Assembly: GCF_000296215.2 (NCBI RefSeq)
Contig: NZ_CP013949.1
Location: forward strand, 186,001-250,000
DNA length: 64,000 nt
Direction: 5' to 3'
DNA from: Bradyrhizobium sp. CCGE-LA001
GTDB lineage: Bacteria; Pseudomonadota; Alphaproteobacteria; Rhizobiales; Xanthobacteraceae
The notes beneath the pieces are model-generated. The model was not told the DNA's origin. It searched no databases and worked only from the letters and a program-made list of their open reading frames with translations. A program made the translations under genes and the position numbers. Below are positions 18,193 through 25,295 of the stretch, piece after piece. The number at the start of each line of letters is the position of its first letter. Position 1 is the stretch's first letter.

Positions 18193-18647
18193 AAAAACTC
18201 TTTGAATCTGGGCGGGGCAGTTTGTGGATTTCTGTGGAGCTTAACCCCTCGGAAAGGGATGTGCGACACCAGGGACGGGACAACTGCCAATTTTCTTCAC
18301 ACCGCTGCCCGTCAGAACAAGTTTGCCCGCCCTCCGCCACGGAAGCGGGATTGCGCGGACAAGTCTCTTGATAAGCTGCCGACAGGCGGCCGCAAGCCCT
18401 TGAGGCTCGGTGACTTATCCTAACGGCTGGGGTCCACGCAGGATATGTTGATGGATGTGAACAAGCGCGCGGGAAGTCACGGACGGAATTGCGTGAGTCC
18501 AATCCACGGTCACTCAGACTCAAACCTTAAGAATCTAAGATTCTAGATTTGAGGAAGGCACTGCGGACGGATATGTGTGCACTGTGAGACCTTAACGAGT
18601 TCTTACTATCCCCAGTTCCCTCGCGGCATGAATTCCGGGCGCCGAAA
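18193..18647. other. Candidate chromosomal replication origin (oriC), gene-free
   Basis: A 455-bp gap between divergent ppsR and hemJ with no credible gene. It contains DnaA-box-like sequences: on the minus strand AAATCCACA (18223-18231) and AGCTCCACA (18233-18241); on the plus strand TTATCCTAA (18415-18423), CAATCCACG (18500-18508) and CTATCCCCA (18606-18614). Four GANTC sites lie at 18495-18543, and an A+T-rich palindromic stretch (about 70% A+T by my count) lies at 18521-18553. TTAA-N7-TTAC at 18592-18606 is one base off a CtrA site. None of the DnaA boxes is a perfect consensus. The location matches known alphaproteobacterial origins. Confidence 0.6.
18531..18545. repeat. A+T-rich palindrome with two GANTC sites
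   Basis: The sequence around 18530-18544 reads AGAATCTAAGATTCT, a seven-base inverted repeat about one central base, nested in weaker flanking arms (CTCAAA at 18519 and TTTGAG at 18548). Each arm holds a GANTC methylation site. It may be part of the unwinding region of the origin or an operator for hemJ. Confidence 0.6.
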
Positions 18648-19082
18648 ATGTTCGAAGACGTCTATCTCTGGATCAAGGCGGTCCACGTGATCGCGGTCAT
18701 CTCCTGGATGGCCGGCATGCTCTATCTGCCGCGGCTGTTCGTTTATCACTCGGAGGCCGAAATCGGCTCGAAACAGTCCGAGACGTTCAAGGTCATGGAA
18801 CGGCGGCTGCTCAAGGCCATCATCAACCCCGCCATGATCGTCACCTGGCTCGCCGGGCTTTATCTCGCCTGGTCCGGCCATTGGTTCTCGTTCGGCTGGC
18901 TGCACGTAAAACTGGCACTGGTCCTAGCCATGTCTGCGGTCCACGGCTTTTTTTCCCGCTGGCTGAAGGATTTCGCCGCCGACCGGCGCCCGCGCAGCCA
19001 GAAATTCTATCGGATTATCAATGAGGTGCCGACCGTCCTGATGATTTTCATCGTCATCATGGTGATCGTGAAGCCGTTCTAG
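18648..19082 (+). CDS. hemJ: Protoporphyrinogen oxidase HemJ
   Basis: A 144-residue four-helix inner-membrane protein that oxidises protoporphyrinogen IX to protoporphyrin IX in haem synthesis. The first helix holds the conserved haem-ligand His in WIKAVHVIAVISWMAGML, and the RRLLKAIINPAMI segment follows at about residue 50. Length and helix number fit. hemE, which often precedes hemJ and rho in alphaproteobacteria, is not present here. Confidence 0.9.
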   Translation: MFEDVYLWIKAVHVIAVISWMAGMLYLPRLFVYHSEAEIGSKQSETFKVMERRLLKAIINPAMIVTWLAGLYLAWSGHWFSFGWLHVKLALVLAMSAVHGFFSRWLKDFAADRRPRSQKFYRIINEVPTVLMIFIVIMVIVKPF

Positions 19083-19217
19083 GCAAGGCTTGCGACCATC
19101 CGCTCAGCGCTTCGGCTTGCGGAGCGGCAAGCGATTTTCTATATTATCTCCATCCCACCCAACGCAGGCGGATGTGGTTGTGTCTGAGCTTTTTAAAAGC
19201 CGGACACCGCATCAGGT

Positions 19218-19337
19218 TTGAAGCCTCTCCGGCACTTAACCTTGCCAGACCTGCGGACCTTACCTGCACCTGCTCGCGTCCGCATTTCAGAGCCACCTCG
19301 CACCCCCCTTCCAAGGTTACCCCACAGGACCACCCCA
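19218..19337 (+). promoter_or_regulatory. C-rich rho leader, possible Rho utilisation site
   Basis: The 120 bases before the rho start are markedly C-rich and G-poor, especially 19285-19335, where runs such as CACCCCCC and ACCCCACAGGACCACCCC occur. Rho genes are commonly autoregulated by Rho-dependent attenuation in the leader, and this composition fits a rut site. This is inference from composition and established knowledge of rho in other bacteria. Confidence 0.4.
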
Positions 19338-20603
19338 ATGCGGGAAATTAAACTTCAGGATCTCAAGTCGAAAACCCCGGCCGAGCTGGTCTCGTTCGCG
19401 GAAGAGAACGGGGTCGAGAATGCCAGCACCATGCGCAAGCAGGAGCTGCTGTTCGCCATCCTCAAGCAGTTGTCGCTGGCCGAGACCGATATCGTCGGCG
19501 AAGGCGTCGTCGAGGTGCTCTCCGACGGCTTCGGCTTCCTGCGCTCGCCCGATGCGAATTATCTGCCGGGCCCGGACGACATCTACGTTTCGCCCTCGCA
19601 GATCCGCCGCTTCGGCCTGCGCACCGGCGATACCATCGAAGGCCATATCCGCAGCCCGAAGGAGGGCGAACGCTATTTCGCGCTGCTGAAGGTCAACACG
19701 CTCAATTTCGAGGACCCGGAAAAGGCCAAGCACAAGGTCAATTTCGACAACCTCACGCCGCTGTTTCCGAATCAGCGCTTCCGTATGGAAATCGACGATC
19801 CGACGCGGAAAGACTTGTCTGCACGCGTGATCGACATCGTCGCGCCCATCGGCAAGGGCCAGCGCGCGCTGATCGTGGCGCCGCCGCGCACCGGTAAGAC
19901 CGTGCTGATGCAGAACATCGCGCACTCAATCACGCACAATCACCCCGAATGCTATCTGATCGTGCTGTTGATCGACGAGCGTCCGGAAGAAGTCACGGAC
20001 ATGCAGCGTTCGGTGAAGGGCGAGGTCGTGTCCTCGACCTTCGACGAGCCGGCGGTGCGCCACGTCCAGGTCGCCGAGATGGTGATCGAAAAGGCCAAGC
20101 GCCTGGTCGAGCATGGCCGCGACGTCGTGATCCTGCTCGATTCGATCACGCGCCTCGGCCGTGCCTACAACACCGTGGTGCCGTCATCCGGCAAGGTGCT
20201 GACCGGCGGTGTCGACGCCAACGCGCTGCAGCGCCCGAAGCGCTTCTTCGGTGCCGCCCGCAATATCGAGGAGGGCGGCTCGCTGACCATCATCGCGACC
20301 GCCCTGGTCGATACCGGCAGCCGCATGGACGAAGTCATCTTCGAAGAGTTCAAGGGCACCGGTAACTCGGAACTGATCCTGGACCGCAAGGTCTCGGACA
20401 AGCGCACCTTCCCGGCGATCGACATCTCCCGCTCCGGTACCCGCAAGGAGGAGCTCATCACCGATCCGCAGGTGCTCAAGAAGATGTACGTGCTCCGCCG
20501 CATCCTCAATCCGATGGGCACGATGGACGCGATCGACTTCCTGCTCGACAAGCTGCGCTCGACCAAGAGCAATTCGGAGTTCTTCGACTCGATGAACACC
20601 TGA
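19338..20603 (+). CDS. rho: Transcription termination factor Rho
   Basis: A 421-residue hexameric RNA helicase that terminates transcription at C-rich, untranslated RNA. The N-terminal Rho and cold-shock RNA-binding domain spans about 1-120 (GFGFLRSPDANYLPGPDDIYVS), and the RecA-like motor has P-loop APPRTGKT at about 176-183. The ATG at 19338 (MREIKLQDL) is the family start; the frame stays open upstream to 19218 but codes for atypical sequence. A 255-bp leader precedes it, and a strong hairpin terminator follows. Confidence 0.97.
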   Translation: MREIKLQDLKSKTPAELVSFAEENGVENASTMRKQELLFAILKQLSLAETDIVGEGVVEVLSDGFGFLRSPDANYLPGPDDIYVSPSQIRRFGLRTGDTIEGHIRSPKEGERYFALLKVNTLNFEDPEKAKHKVNFDNLTPLFPNQRFRMEIDDPTRKDLSARVIDIVAPIGKGQRALIVAPPRTGKTVLMQNIAHSITHNHPECYLIVLLIDERPEEVTDMQRSVKGEVVSSTFDEPAVRHVQVAEMVIEKAKRLVEHGRDVVILLDSITRLGRAYNTVVPSSGKVLTGGVDANALQRPKRFFGAARNIEEGGSLTIIATALVDTGSRMDEVIFEEFKGTGNSELILDRKVSDKRTFPAIDISRSGTRKEELITDPQVLKKMYVLRRILNPMGTMDAIDFLLDKLRSTKSNSEFFDSMNT

Positions 20604-20911
20604 GTGCAGTGCAGCAAATCCTTCGAGGGCGCCTTCGGGCGCCCTTTTCTTTTGTGCAGCTTTGCTGCGCCAAATATGCAGCATGAAGGCGGGCTTCCGC
20701 CCTTTGTCTACTCTTGGCTTAATATGTTGATATTTCGAAATAATCCTTGAAAATTTGCGCAGCTAACCCCCTGCAGGTGGGGAAGTCCTGCAGCAAAATA
20801 CTGCCGATATATTGCGCTGCAATAGTGCCATTTGCTGCGTGTATTCGTGCAGCAAATTCGTCGGTCCACCGACGATGTTTGCGTTTTCATCGGGAGCCGG
20901 ACAAATAGGCC
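20604..20911. promoter_or_regulatory. rho-mnmE spacer with repeated GCAGCAAA motifs
   Basis: After the rho terminator this spacer is locally A+T-rich (about 20707-20760, including TTAATATGTTGATATTTCG) and carries GCAGCAAA or its complement TTTGCTGC at 20612, 20662, 20790, 20831 and 20849. The last two form TTTGCTGC-N10-GCAGCAAA, an exact inverted repeat. The mnmE promoter must be here. The recurrence suggests an operator set for one DNA-binding protein, which I cannot identify with confidence. Confidence 0.6.
20628..20654 (+). terminator. rho: Intrinsic terminator of rho
   Basis: GGGCGCC-TTCG-GGCGCCC at 20628-20645 is a perfect seven-base stem with a UUCG tetraloop, followed by TTTTCTTTT. 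It lies 25 bases after the rho stop codon. Confidence 0.92.
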
Positions 20912-22225
20912 ATGCATCCACGCGACCAGACCATCTTTGCGCTGTCGTCCGGCCGGGCACCGAGTGCAATCGCCGTGGTACGCGTCTCGGGGCAGCAAGC
21001 CGGTGACGTTCTGACGAGGCTCGCCGGCAAGCTGTCTGCCCCTCGGCAGGCCAGCCGTCGGCTGCTCCGCGACCCCGCAGGCCAGCCGATCGACGATGCC
21101 GTCGTGCTGTGGTTTCCGGGGCCGGGCAGCGCGACGGGCGAGGACATTGCCGAATTCCACGTCCATGGCGGCCGGGCAGTGCTGGCGTCACTCTTCGCCG
21201 CGATTTCTGTAATACCGAATACACGGGCCGCCGAGCCCGGAGAGTTCACGCAGCGCGCCTTCGAGAACGGCAAGCTCGACCTCACCGAAGCCGAGGGCCT
21301 TGACGATCTCATCCATGCCGACACCGACCGCCAGCGCCGCCAAGCGCTGCGCCAGCTGCAGGGCCTGCTCGGCGACCGCGCGCGCGACTGGCGCGAGCGC
21401 ATCATCGAGGCGTCTGCGCTGATCGAGGCTGGCATCGATTTTTCCGACGAAGGCGACGTGCCCGCAGAATTGATGGCACCGGCGATCAAAGCGATCAAAG
21501 CCCTGCACGACGAAATTGCAGAAGTCCTTGCGGCACAGGGACATTCCGAACGCTTGCGCGACGGGCTGGTGGTTGCAATCGCCGGCGAGCCGAATGTCGG
21601 TAAATCGACGCTGATCAACCAACTTGCGCGCCGCGAGGTCGCGATCGTCTCGCCATACGCCGGCACGACGCGTGACGTGATCGAGGTGCAGCTCGATCTC
21701 GACGGCTACCCGGTCACGGTGATCGACACTGCCGGCATTCGCGAGACAGATGATCCGGTCGAGCAGGAAGGCGTGCGCCGGGCGCGGGCGCGGGCCGAGG
21801 ACGCCGACCTGGTGCTGTGGCTGGTCGAGGGGAGCCAGCCCACACAGCGGCCGGACGGGACGGTCTGGATCGTCCGGAACAAGATCGATCTCGGCGGGGT
21901 CGGGGCCGGCCAGCCTCCCGGCGAGTTCGGAATCTCCGCGAGCCGGGGCGACGGCATCCCGGAGCTGGTGGAAGCGCTCGTGAGATTTGCGGCCGATTTT
22001 TTTGGGATGAGCGAGGGCGCGGTGATCACCCGGGCCCGACAGCGGGATCTCTTGATCCGGGCGTCCGACGGCTTGCGCCGGAGTCTGGACCTTGTAGAAG
22101 AGGGCGAAGAGCTCGCCGCCGAAGAGCTGCGCGCCGGGGCTTTTGCCCTGGGCCGTCTGCTCGGCCGAGTGGACGTCGAGGACGTCCTTGGGGCCATCTT
22201 CCAGAAATTCTGCATCGGAAAGTAG
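20912..22225 (+). CDS. mnmE: tRNA U34 modification GTPase MnmE
   Basis: A 437-residue GTPase that with MnmG forms the 5-carboxymethylaminomethyl group on wobble uridines. It has an N-terminal folate-binding domain (MHPRDQTIFALSSG start), a helical domain, an inserted G domain with P-loop GEPNVGKST at about 226-234, and DTAG of G3. The C-terminus is the required C-I-G-K. It is slightly shorter than the typical 450 residues but all motifs are intact. Confidence 0.96.
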   Translation: MHPRDQTIFALSSGRAPSAIAVVRVSGQQAGDVLTRLAGKLSAPRQASRRLLRDPAGQPIDDAVVLWFPGPGSATGEDIAEFHVHGGRAVLASLFAAISVIPNTRAAEPGEFTQRAFENGKLDLTEAEGLDDLIHADTDRQRRQALRQLQGLLGDRARDWRERIIEASALIEAGIDFSDEGDVPAELMAPAIKAIKALHDEIAEVLAAQGHSERLRDGLVVAIAGEPNVGKSTLINQLARREVAIVSPYAGTTRDVIEVQLDLDGYPVTVIDTAGIRETDDPVEQEGVRRARARAEDADLVLWLVEGSQPTQRPDGTVWIVRNKIDLGGVGAGQPPGEFGISASRGDGIPELVEALVRFAADFFGMSEGAVITRARQRDLLIRASDGLRRSLDLVEEGEELAAEELRAGAFALGRLLGRVDVEDVLGAIFQKFCIGK

Positions 22226-22228
22226 CCC

Positions 22229-22251
22229 TAGTTCTTCAATGTAGAACTAGC
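22229..22251 (+). terminator. Weak hairpin after mnmE
   Basis: CTAGTTCT and AGAACTAG form an eight-base stem around a seven-base loop just after the mnmE stop. The following CCCTTGTTCC is only moderately T-rich, so termination may be partial. Confidence 0.45.
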
Positions 22252-22266
22252 CCTTGTTCCATTCCT

Positions 22267-22282
22267 TGTTTCACGTGAAACA
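22267..22282. other. parS: parS site 1 (perfect consensus)
   Basis: TGTTTCACGTGAAACA is the exact 16-bp palindrome bound by chromosomal ParB proteins. It lies between mnmE and mnmG, about 4 kb upstream of parB. Confidence 0.95.
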
Positions 22283-22310
22283 GCAGCGAAACAGCACTTG
22301 CATCCCTCCA

Positions 22311-22397
22311 CGTCATTGTGAGGAGCTCTTGCGACGAAGCAATCTAGTCTGTCTCGGAGGAGGGATTCTGGGTGGCTTCGCTACGCGCGCAACGACG
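22311..22397. repeat. Palindromic repeat, CGTCATTG...CAACGACG type
   Basis: A degraded copy of the CGTCATTGCGAG...GAAGCAATC element also present intact at 27324-27410. The arms contain GCGACGAAGCAATCTAG and TTCTGGGTGGCTTCGC. It lies between parS sites 1 and 2. Confidence 0.7.
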
Positions 22398-22445
22398 GGC
22401 GCGGCGCTCATCTAGTTATCGATCGGTCTCGGTTCTGGCGCGTCA

Positions 22446-22461
22446 TGTTTCACATGAAACA
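22446..22461. other. parS: parS site 2 (one mismatch)
   Basis: TGTTTCACATGAAACA differs from the parS consensus by a single central base (CACATG for CACGTG). Confidence 0.85.
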
Positions 22462-22481
22462 GTAAGCCCATCAAAGCCCTC

Positions 22482-22507
22482 TCTACTGTGTATGGGGTTG
22501 TTTTCGC
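22482..22507. repeat. 26-bp sequence shared with 61724-61749
   Basis: The 26 bases, which include ATGGGGTTGTTTTCGC, recur with one difference (TGTATG here, TGCATG there) at 61724-61749, about 39 kb away and also in a non-coding spacer. Both copies are preceded by a related AGCCCTC / AGCCGTT sequence. This is probably a small dispersed element. Confidence 0.7.
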
Positions 22508-22536
22508 GGATGGGGTGCCTGATCCGTCCAACCCTC

Positions 22537-22552
22537 TGTTTCACGTGAAACA
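22537..22552. other. parS: parS site 3 (perfect consensus)
   Basis: A second exact TGTTTCACGTGAAACA, 57 bp upstream of the mnmG start codon. Confidence 0.95.
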
Positions 22553-22608
22553 CCGGCTGTCCGAGTTTCCCCTTCCGGCTTTCATGGCTCTGAGCTAGAA
22601 CTCCGGCC

Positions 22609-24489
22609 ATGCGAACAGAGCGAGAGAGTTTCGACGTCATCGTTATCGGTGGTGGCCACGCCGGCTGTGAGGCCGCGGCCGCTGCTGCGCGCATGGGGGC
22701 GGCGACCGCTCTGGTGACGCACCGTTTCTCCACCGTCGGCGCGATGTCCTGCAATCCCGCCATCGGGGGCCTAGGCAAGGGCCATCTGGTCCGTGAAGTC
22801 GATGCTCTCGACGGTTTGATGGGCCGGGTCGGCGATGCCGGCGGCATCCAGTTTCGTGTCCTCAACCGCCGCAAGGGTCCCGCGGTCCGTGGTCCCCGGG
22901 CCCAAGCTGACCGTAAGCTCTATGCGGCTGCGATGCAGAGTGCCATCCGGGAGACTGAAGGCCTTTCCGTTATCGAAGGCGAAGCCGACGAGCTGATCGT
23001 GGTCGAAGGCAGGGTCACCGGTCTGCGCCTGGCTAATGGTCGGGAGCTTCGGGCAGGGGCCGTTGTCGTCACCACCGGCACCTTCCTGCGCGGTCTGATC
23101 CATCTCGGTGAGAAGAACTGGCCTGCCGGCCGGGTCGGCGAGGCCCCTGCGATGGGTCTTTCGGCCTCCTTTGAGCGCGCCGGCTTCACCCTCGGACGGC
23201 TTAAGACCGGCACCCCGCCGCGTCTCGACGGTACCACGATCGACTGGTCGGCGGTCGAGATGCAGCCCGGAGACGAGCCGCCAGAGCCGTTCTCGGTGAT
23301 GACGGAGCGGATCACGACCCCGCAGATCCAGTGCGGGATTACCCGCACTACCGCGGAGACCCATGAGGTGATCCGCGCCAATGTCCATCGCTCCCCGATG
23401 TACTCCGGCCAGATCAAAAGCTCCGGACCGCGCTATTGCCCCTCGATCGAGGACAAGATCGTTCGCTTCGGGGACCGCGACGGGCATCAGATCTTCCTGG
23501 AGCCGGAAGGGCTCGACGATACGACCGTCTATCCCAACGGCATCTCGACCTCGCTGCCGGAGGAGGTCCAGCTCGCGATCCTCACCAGCATTCCTGGCCT
23601 GGAGCGGGTGAAGATGGTCCGTCCGGGCTATGCCATCGAATACGACCATATCGATCCGCGCGAGCTCGATCCGACCCTGCAGACCAAGCGTCTGCGTGGC
23701 TTGTTCCTGGCCGGCCAGATCAATGGCACCACTGGATACGAAGAGGCCGCCGGGCAGGGCATCGTGGCCGGGTTGAACGCAGCGCTCGCCGCGAGCGGGG
23801 CGGCTTTGACGGTGTTCGATCGTGCCGACGGCTATCTCGGCGTGATGATCGACGATCTCGTCACCCGTGGGATCAGCGAGCCCTATCGGATGTTCACCTC
23901 CAGGGCCGAGTATCGGCTGACGTTGCGGGCCGATAATGCGGACCAACGACTGACCGAGAAGGGTATCGCCCTGGGATGCGTCGGGCATGCCCGCACGCAG
24001 CACCATCGCGCCAAGATGGACGCCCTGAATGCTGCTCGGACGCTCTCGAAGACGCTGGCGATCACGCCGAACGAGGCGATCAAGCACGGCCTGTCCCTGA
24101 ACCGTGATGGCCAGCGCCGCTCGGCGTTCGAGCTGATGGCGTATCCGGAGATCGGCTGGAGCCAGGTCCGCGCGATCTGGCCGGAGCTGGCGAGCGTCGA
24201 TCCCGTGATTGCGACCCATCTCGAGATCGACGCCAAGTACGATGTCTATCTGGAGCGCCAGAGCGCCGACGTCGAAGCCTTCCGGCGCGACGAGGGCATG
24301 GTGCTGTCGGAGGTCGACTACAGCCTTGTCCCCGGACTCTCCAATGAGGTGCGGGCCAAGCTGGAGAAGGCGCGGCCGTTCACGGTCGGCCAGGCCGGCC
24401 GGATCGACGGCATGACGCCGGCAGCGCTCGGCATCCTCGCGGCTTATCTCCGCCGTGAAGCTCGGAAGACTTCCAAGGCAATCGCATAG
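22609..24489 (+). CDS. mnmG: tRNA uridine 5-carboxymethylaminomethyl modification enzyme MnmG
   Basis: A 626-residue FAD-binding partner of MnmE. The dinucleotide-binding GGGHAGCEAA lies at about residues 14-23, and the two GidA signatures are visible: GTPPRLDGTT at about 200 and GQINGTTGYEEAAGQG at about 365-380. Length and C-terminal helical domain are normal. It is preceded by three parS-type sites and followed within two bases by a fourth. Confidence 0.97.
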   Translation: MRTERESFDVIVIGGGHAGCEAAAAAARMGAATALVTHRFSTVGAMSCNPAIGGLGKGHLVREVDALDGLMGRVGDAGGIQFRVLNRRKGPAVRGPRAQADRKLYAAAMQSAIRETEGLSVIEGEADELIVVEGRVTGLRLANGRELRAGAVVVTTGTFLRGLIHLGEKNWPAGRVGEAPAMGLSASFERAGFTLGRLKTGTPPRLDGTTIDWSAVEMQPGDEPPEPFSVMTERITTPQIQCGITRTTAETHEVIRANVHRSPMYSGQIKSSGPRYCPSIEDKIVRFGDRDGHQIFLEPEGLDDTTVYPNGISTSLPEEVQLAILTSIPGLERVKMVRPGYAIEYDHIDPRELDPTLQTKRLRGLFLAGQINGTTGYEEAAGQGIVAGLNAALAASGAALTVFDRADGYLGVMIDDLVTRGISEPYRMFTSRAEYRLTLRADNADQRLTEKGIALGCVGHARTQHHRAKMDALNAARTLSKTLAITPNEAIKHGLSLNRDGQRRSAFELMAYPEIGWSQVRAIWPELASVDPVIATHLEIDAKYDVYLERQSADVEAFRRDEGMVLSEVDYSLVPGLSNEVRAKLEKARPFTVGQAGRIDGMTPAALGILAAYLRREARKTSKAIA

Positions 24490-24490
24490 G

Positions 24491-24506
24491 CGTTTCACGT
24501 GAAACA
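24491..24506. other. parS: parS site 4, overlapping the rsmG start
   Basis: CGTTTCACGTGAAACA matches the parS consensus in 15 of 16 positions. Its GTG (24499-24501) is also the apparent initiation codon of rsmG. Confidence 0.9.
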
Positions 24507-25266
24507 GCGCGGACGAGGCGGGGACAAACCGCTATCGCGACAGGCCGGAGCGGGCGAAGGCGGCGGGCGGCAAGCGGAGCCGGTCAAGCCGAAGACCGAC
24601 AAAGCTGTCGCCAACGATCGGTCGCTCGACGCGGCCATCGCCGCCGACAAGCGCAAGGCGCTCCAGCTCGCTCCCGTTTCACGTGAAATCGAGGAGCGGC
24701 TCGACTGCTACATCGCGCTGCTGAGGGAGTGGCAGGCCAAGACCAACCTGGTCGCGCCCTCGACTTTGCCGCAGCTTTGGACCCGGCACATCGCCGACTC
24801 GCTCCAGCTCGTCGACCTCGTGCCGTCCGCAAAACGATGGGCCGACCTCGGCAGCGGCGGCGGTTTTCCCGGCGTCGTGCTGGCCTGCGCGATGGCCGGC
24901 ACACCGGGCGCCAGCGTCCATCTCGTCGAACGAATCGCCAAGAAGGCCGCCTTTTTGCGTGAAGCGATCCGCCTCACCACATCTCCGGGAGTCGTACATC
25001 TCGCTGAGATCGGGGATAATGTGGATAGAATCACCGGCCCCGTCGATTGCGTCACCGCGCGTGCACTGGCTCCGCTACATCAACTGATCGGCTTTGCGGA
25101 GCCGCTGATGCGCCTGGGCGCAAAAGCGCTGTTTCCGAAGGGGCAAGATGTAGAGGCAGAATTGACCGAAGCCGCTAAATATTGGAATATTCAGCCTCAG
25201 CTCCATCGAAGCCGTACCGGGGACGGCTGGATCGTCGAACTGACGTCCGTCGAACGGCGCGGGTGA
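24499..25266 (+). CDS. rsmG: 16S rRNA (guanine-527 N7) methyltransferase RsmG
   Basis: A 255-residue SAM-dependent methyltransferase acting on G527 of 16S rRNA. The SAM motif DLGSGGGFPG lies at about 115-124, after the conserved NLVAPS segment. The N-terminal 50 or so residues are charged and low in complexity and are not typical of the roughly 210-residue family. No later ATG or GTG fits, so I keep the GTG at 24499, which lies inside a parS site. A second parS core is encoded within residues about 60-64. Confidence 0.9.
   Translation: MKQRGRGGDKPLSRQAGAGEGGGRQAEPVKPKTDKAVANDRSLDAAIAADKRKALQLAPVSREIEERLDCYIALLREWQAKTNLVAPSTLPQLWTRHIADSLQLVDLVPSAKRWADLGSGGGFPGVVLACAMAGTPGASVHLVERIAKKAAFLREAIRLTTSPGVVHLAEIGDNVDRITGPVDCVTARALAPLHQLIGFAEPLMRLGAKALFPKGQDVEAELTEAAKYWNIQPQLHRSRTGDGWIVELTSVERRG
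24675..24690. other. parS: parS-like site 5, inside rsmG coding sequence
   Basis: CGTTTCACGTGAAATC contains the full 13-base core GTTTCACGTGAAA, with mismatches only at the outer positions. It is translated as part of rsmG. Confidence 0.7.
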
Positions 25267-25295
25267 GGCATTAGGGCCTGAGTGGGGAATTGGCG

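Noticed and set aside
18137..18523. 128-codon minus-strand frame covering much of the ppsR-hemJ gap
   Set aside because: It overlaps the start of ppsR and the candidate origin features, has no homology I recognise and no good start site.
18530..18544. Palindrome AGAATCTAAGATTCT as an Irr iron-control element for hemJ
   Set aside because: The half-sites have the right letters but are seven bases apart instead of three, so it does not fit the ICE pattern; kept as an origin or unknown operator feature.
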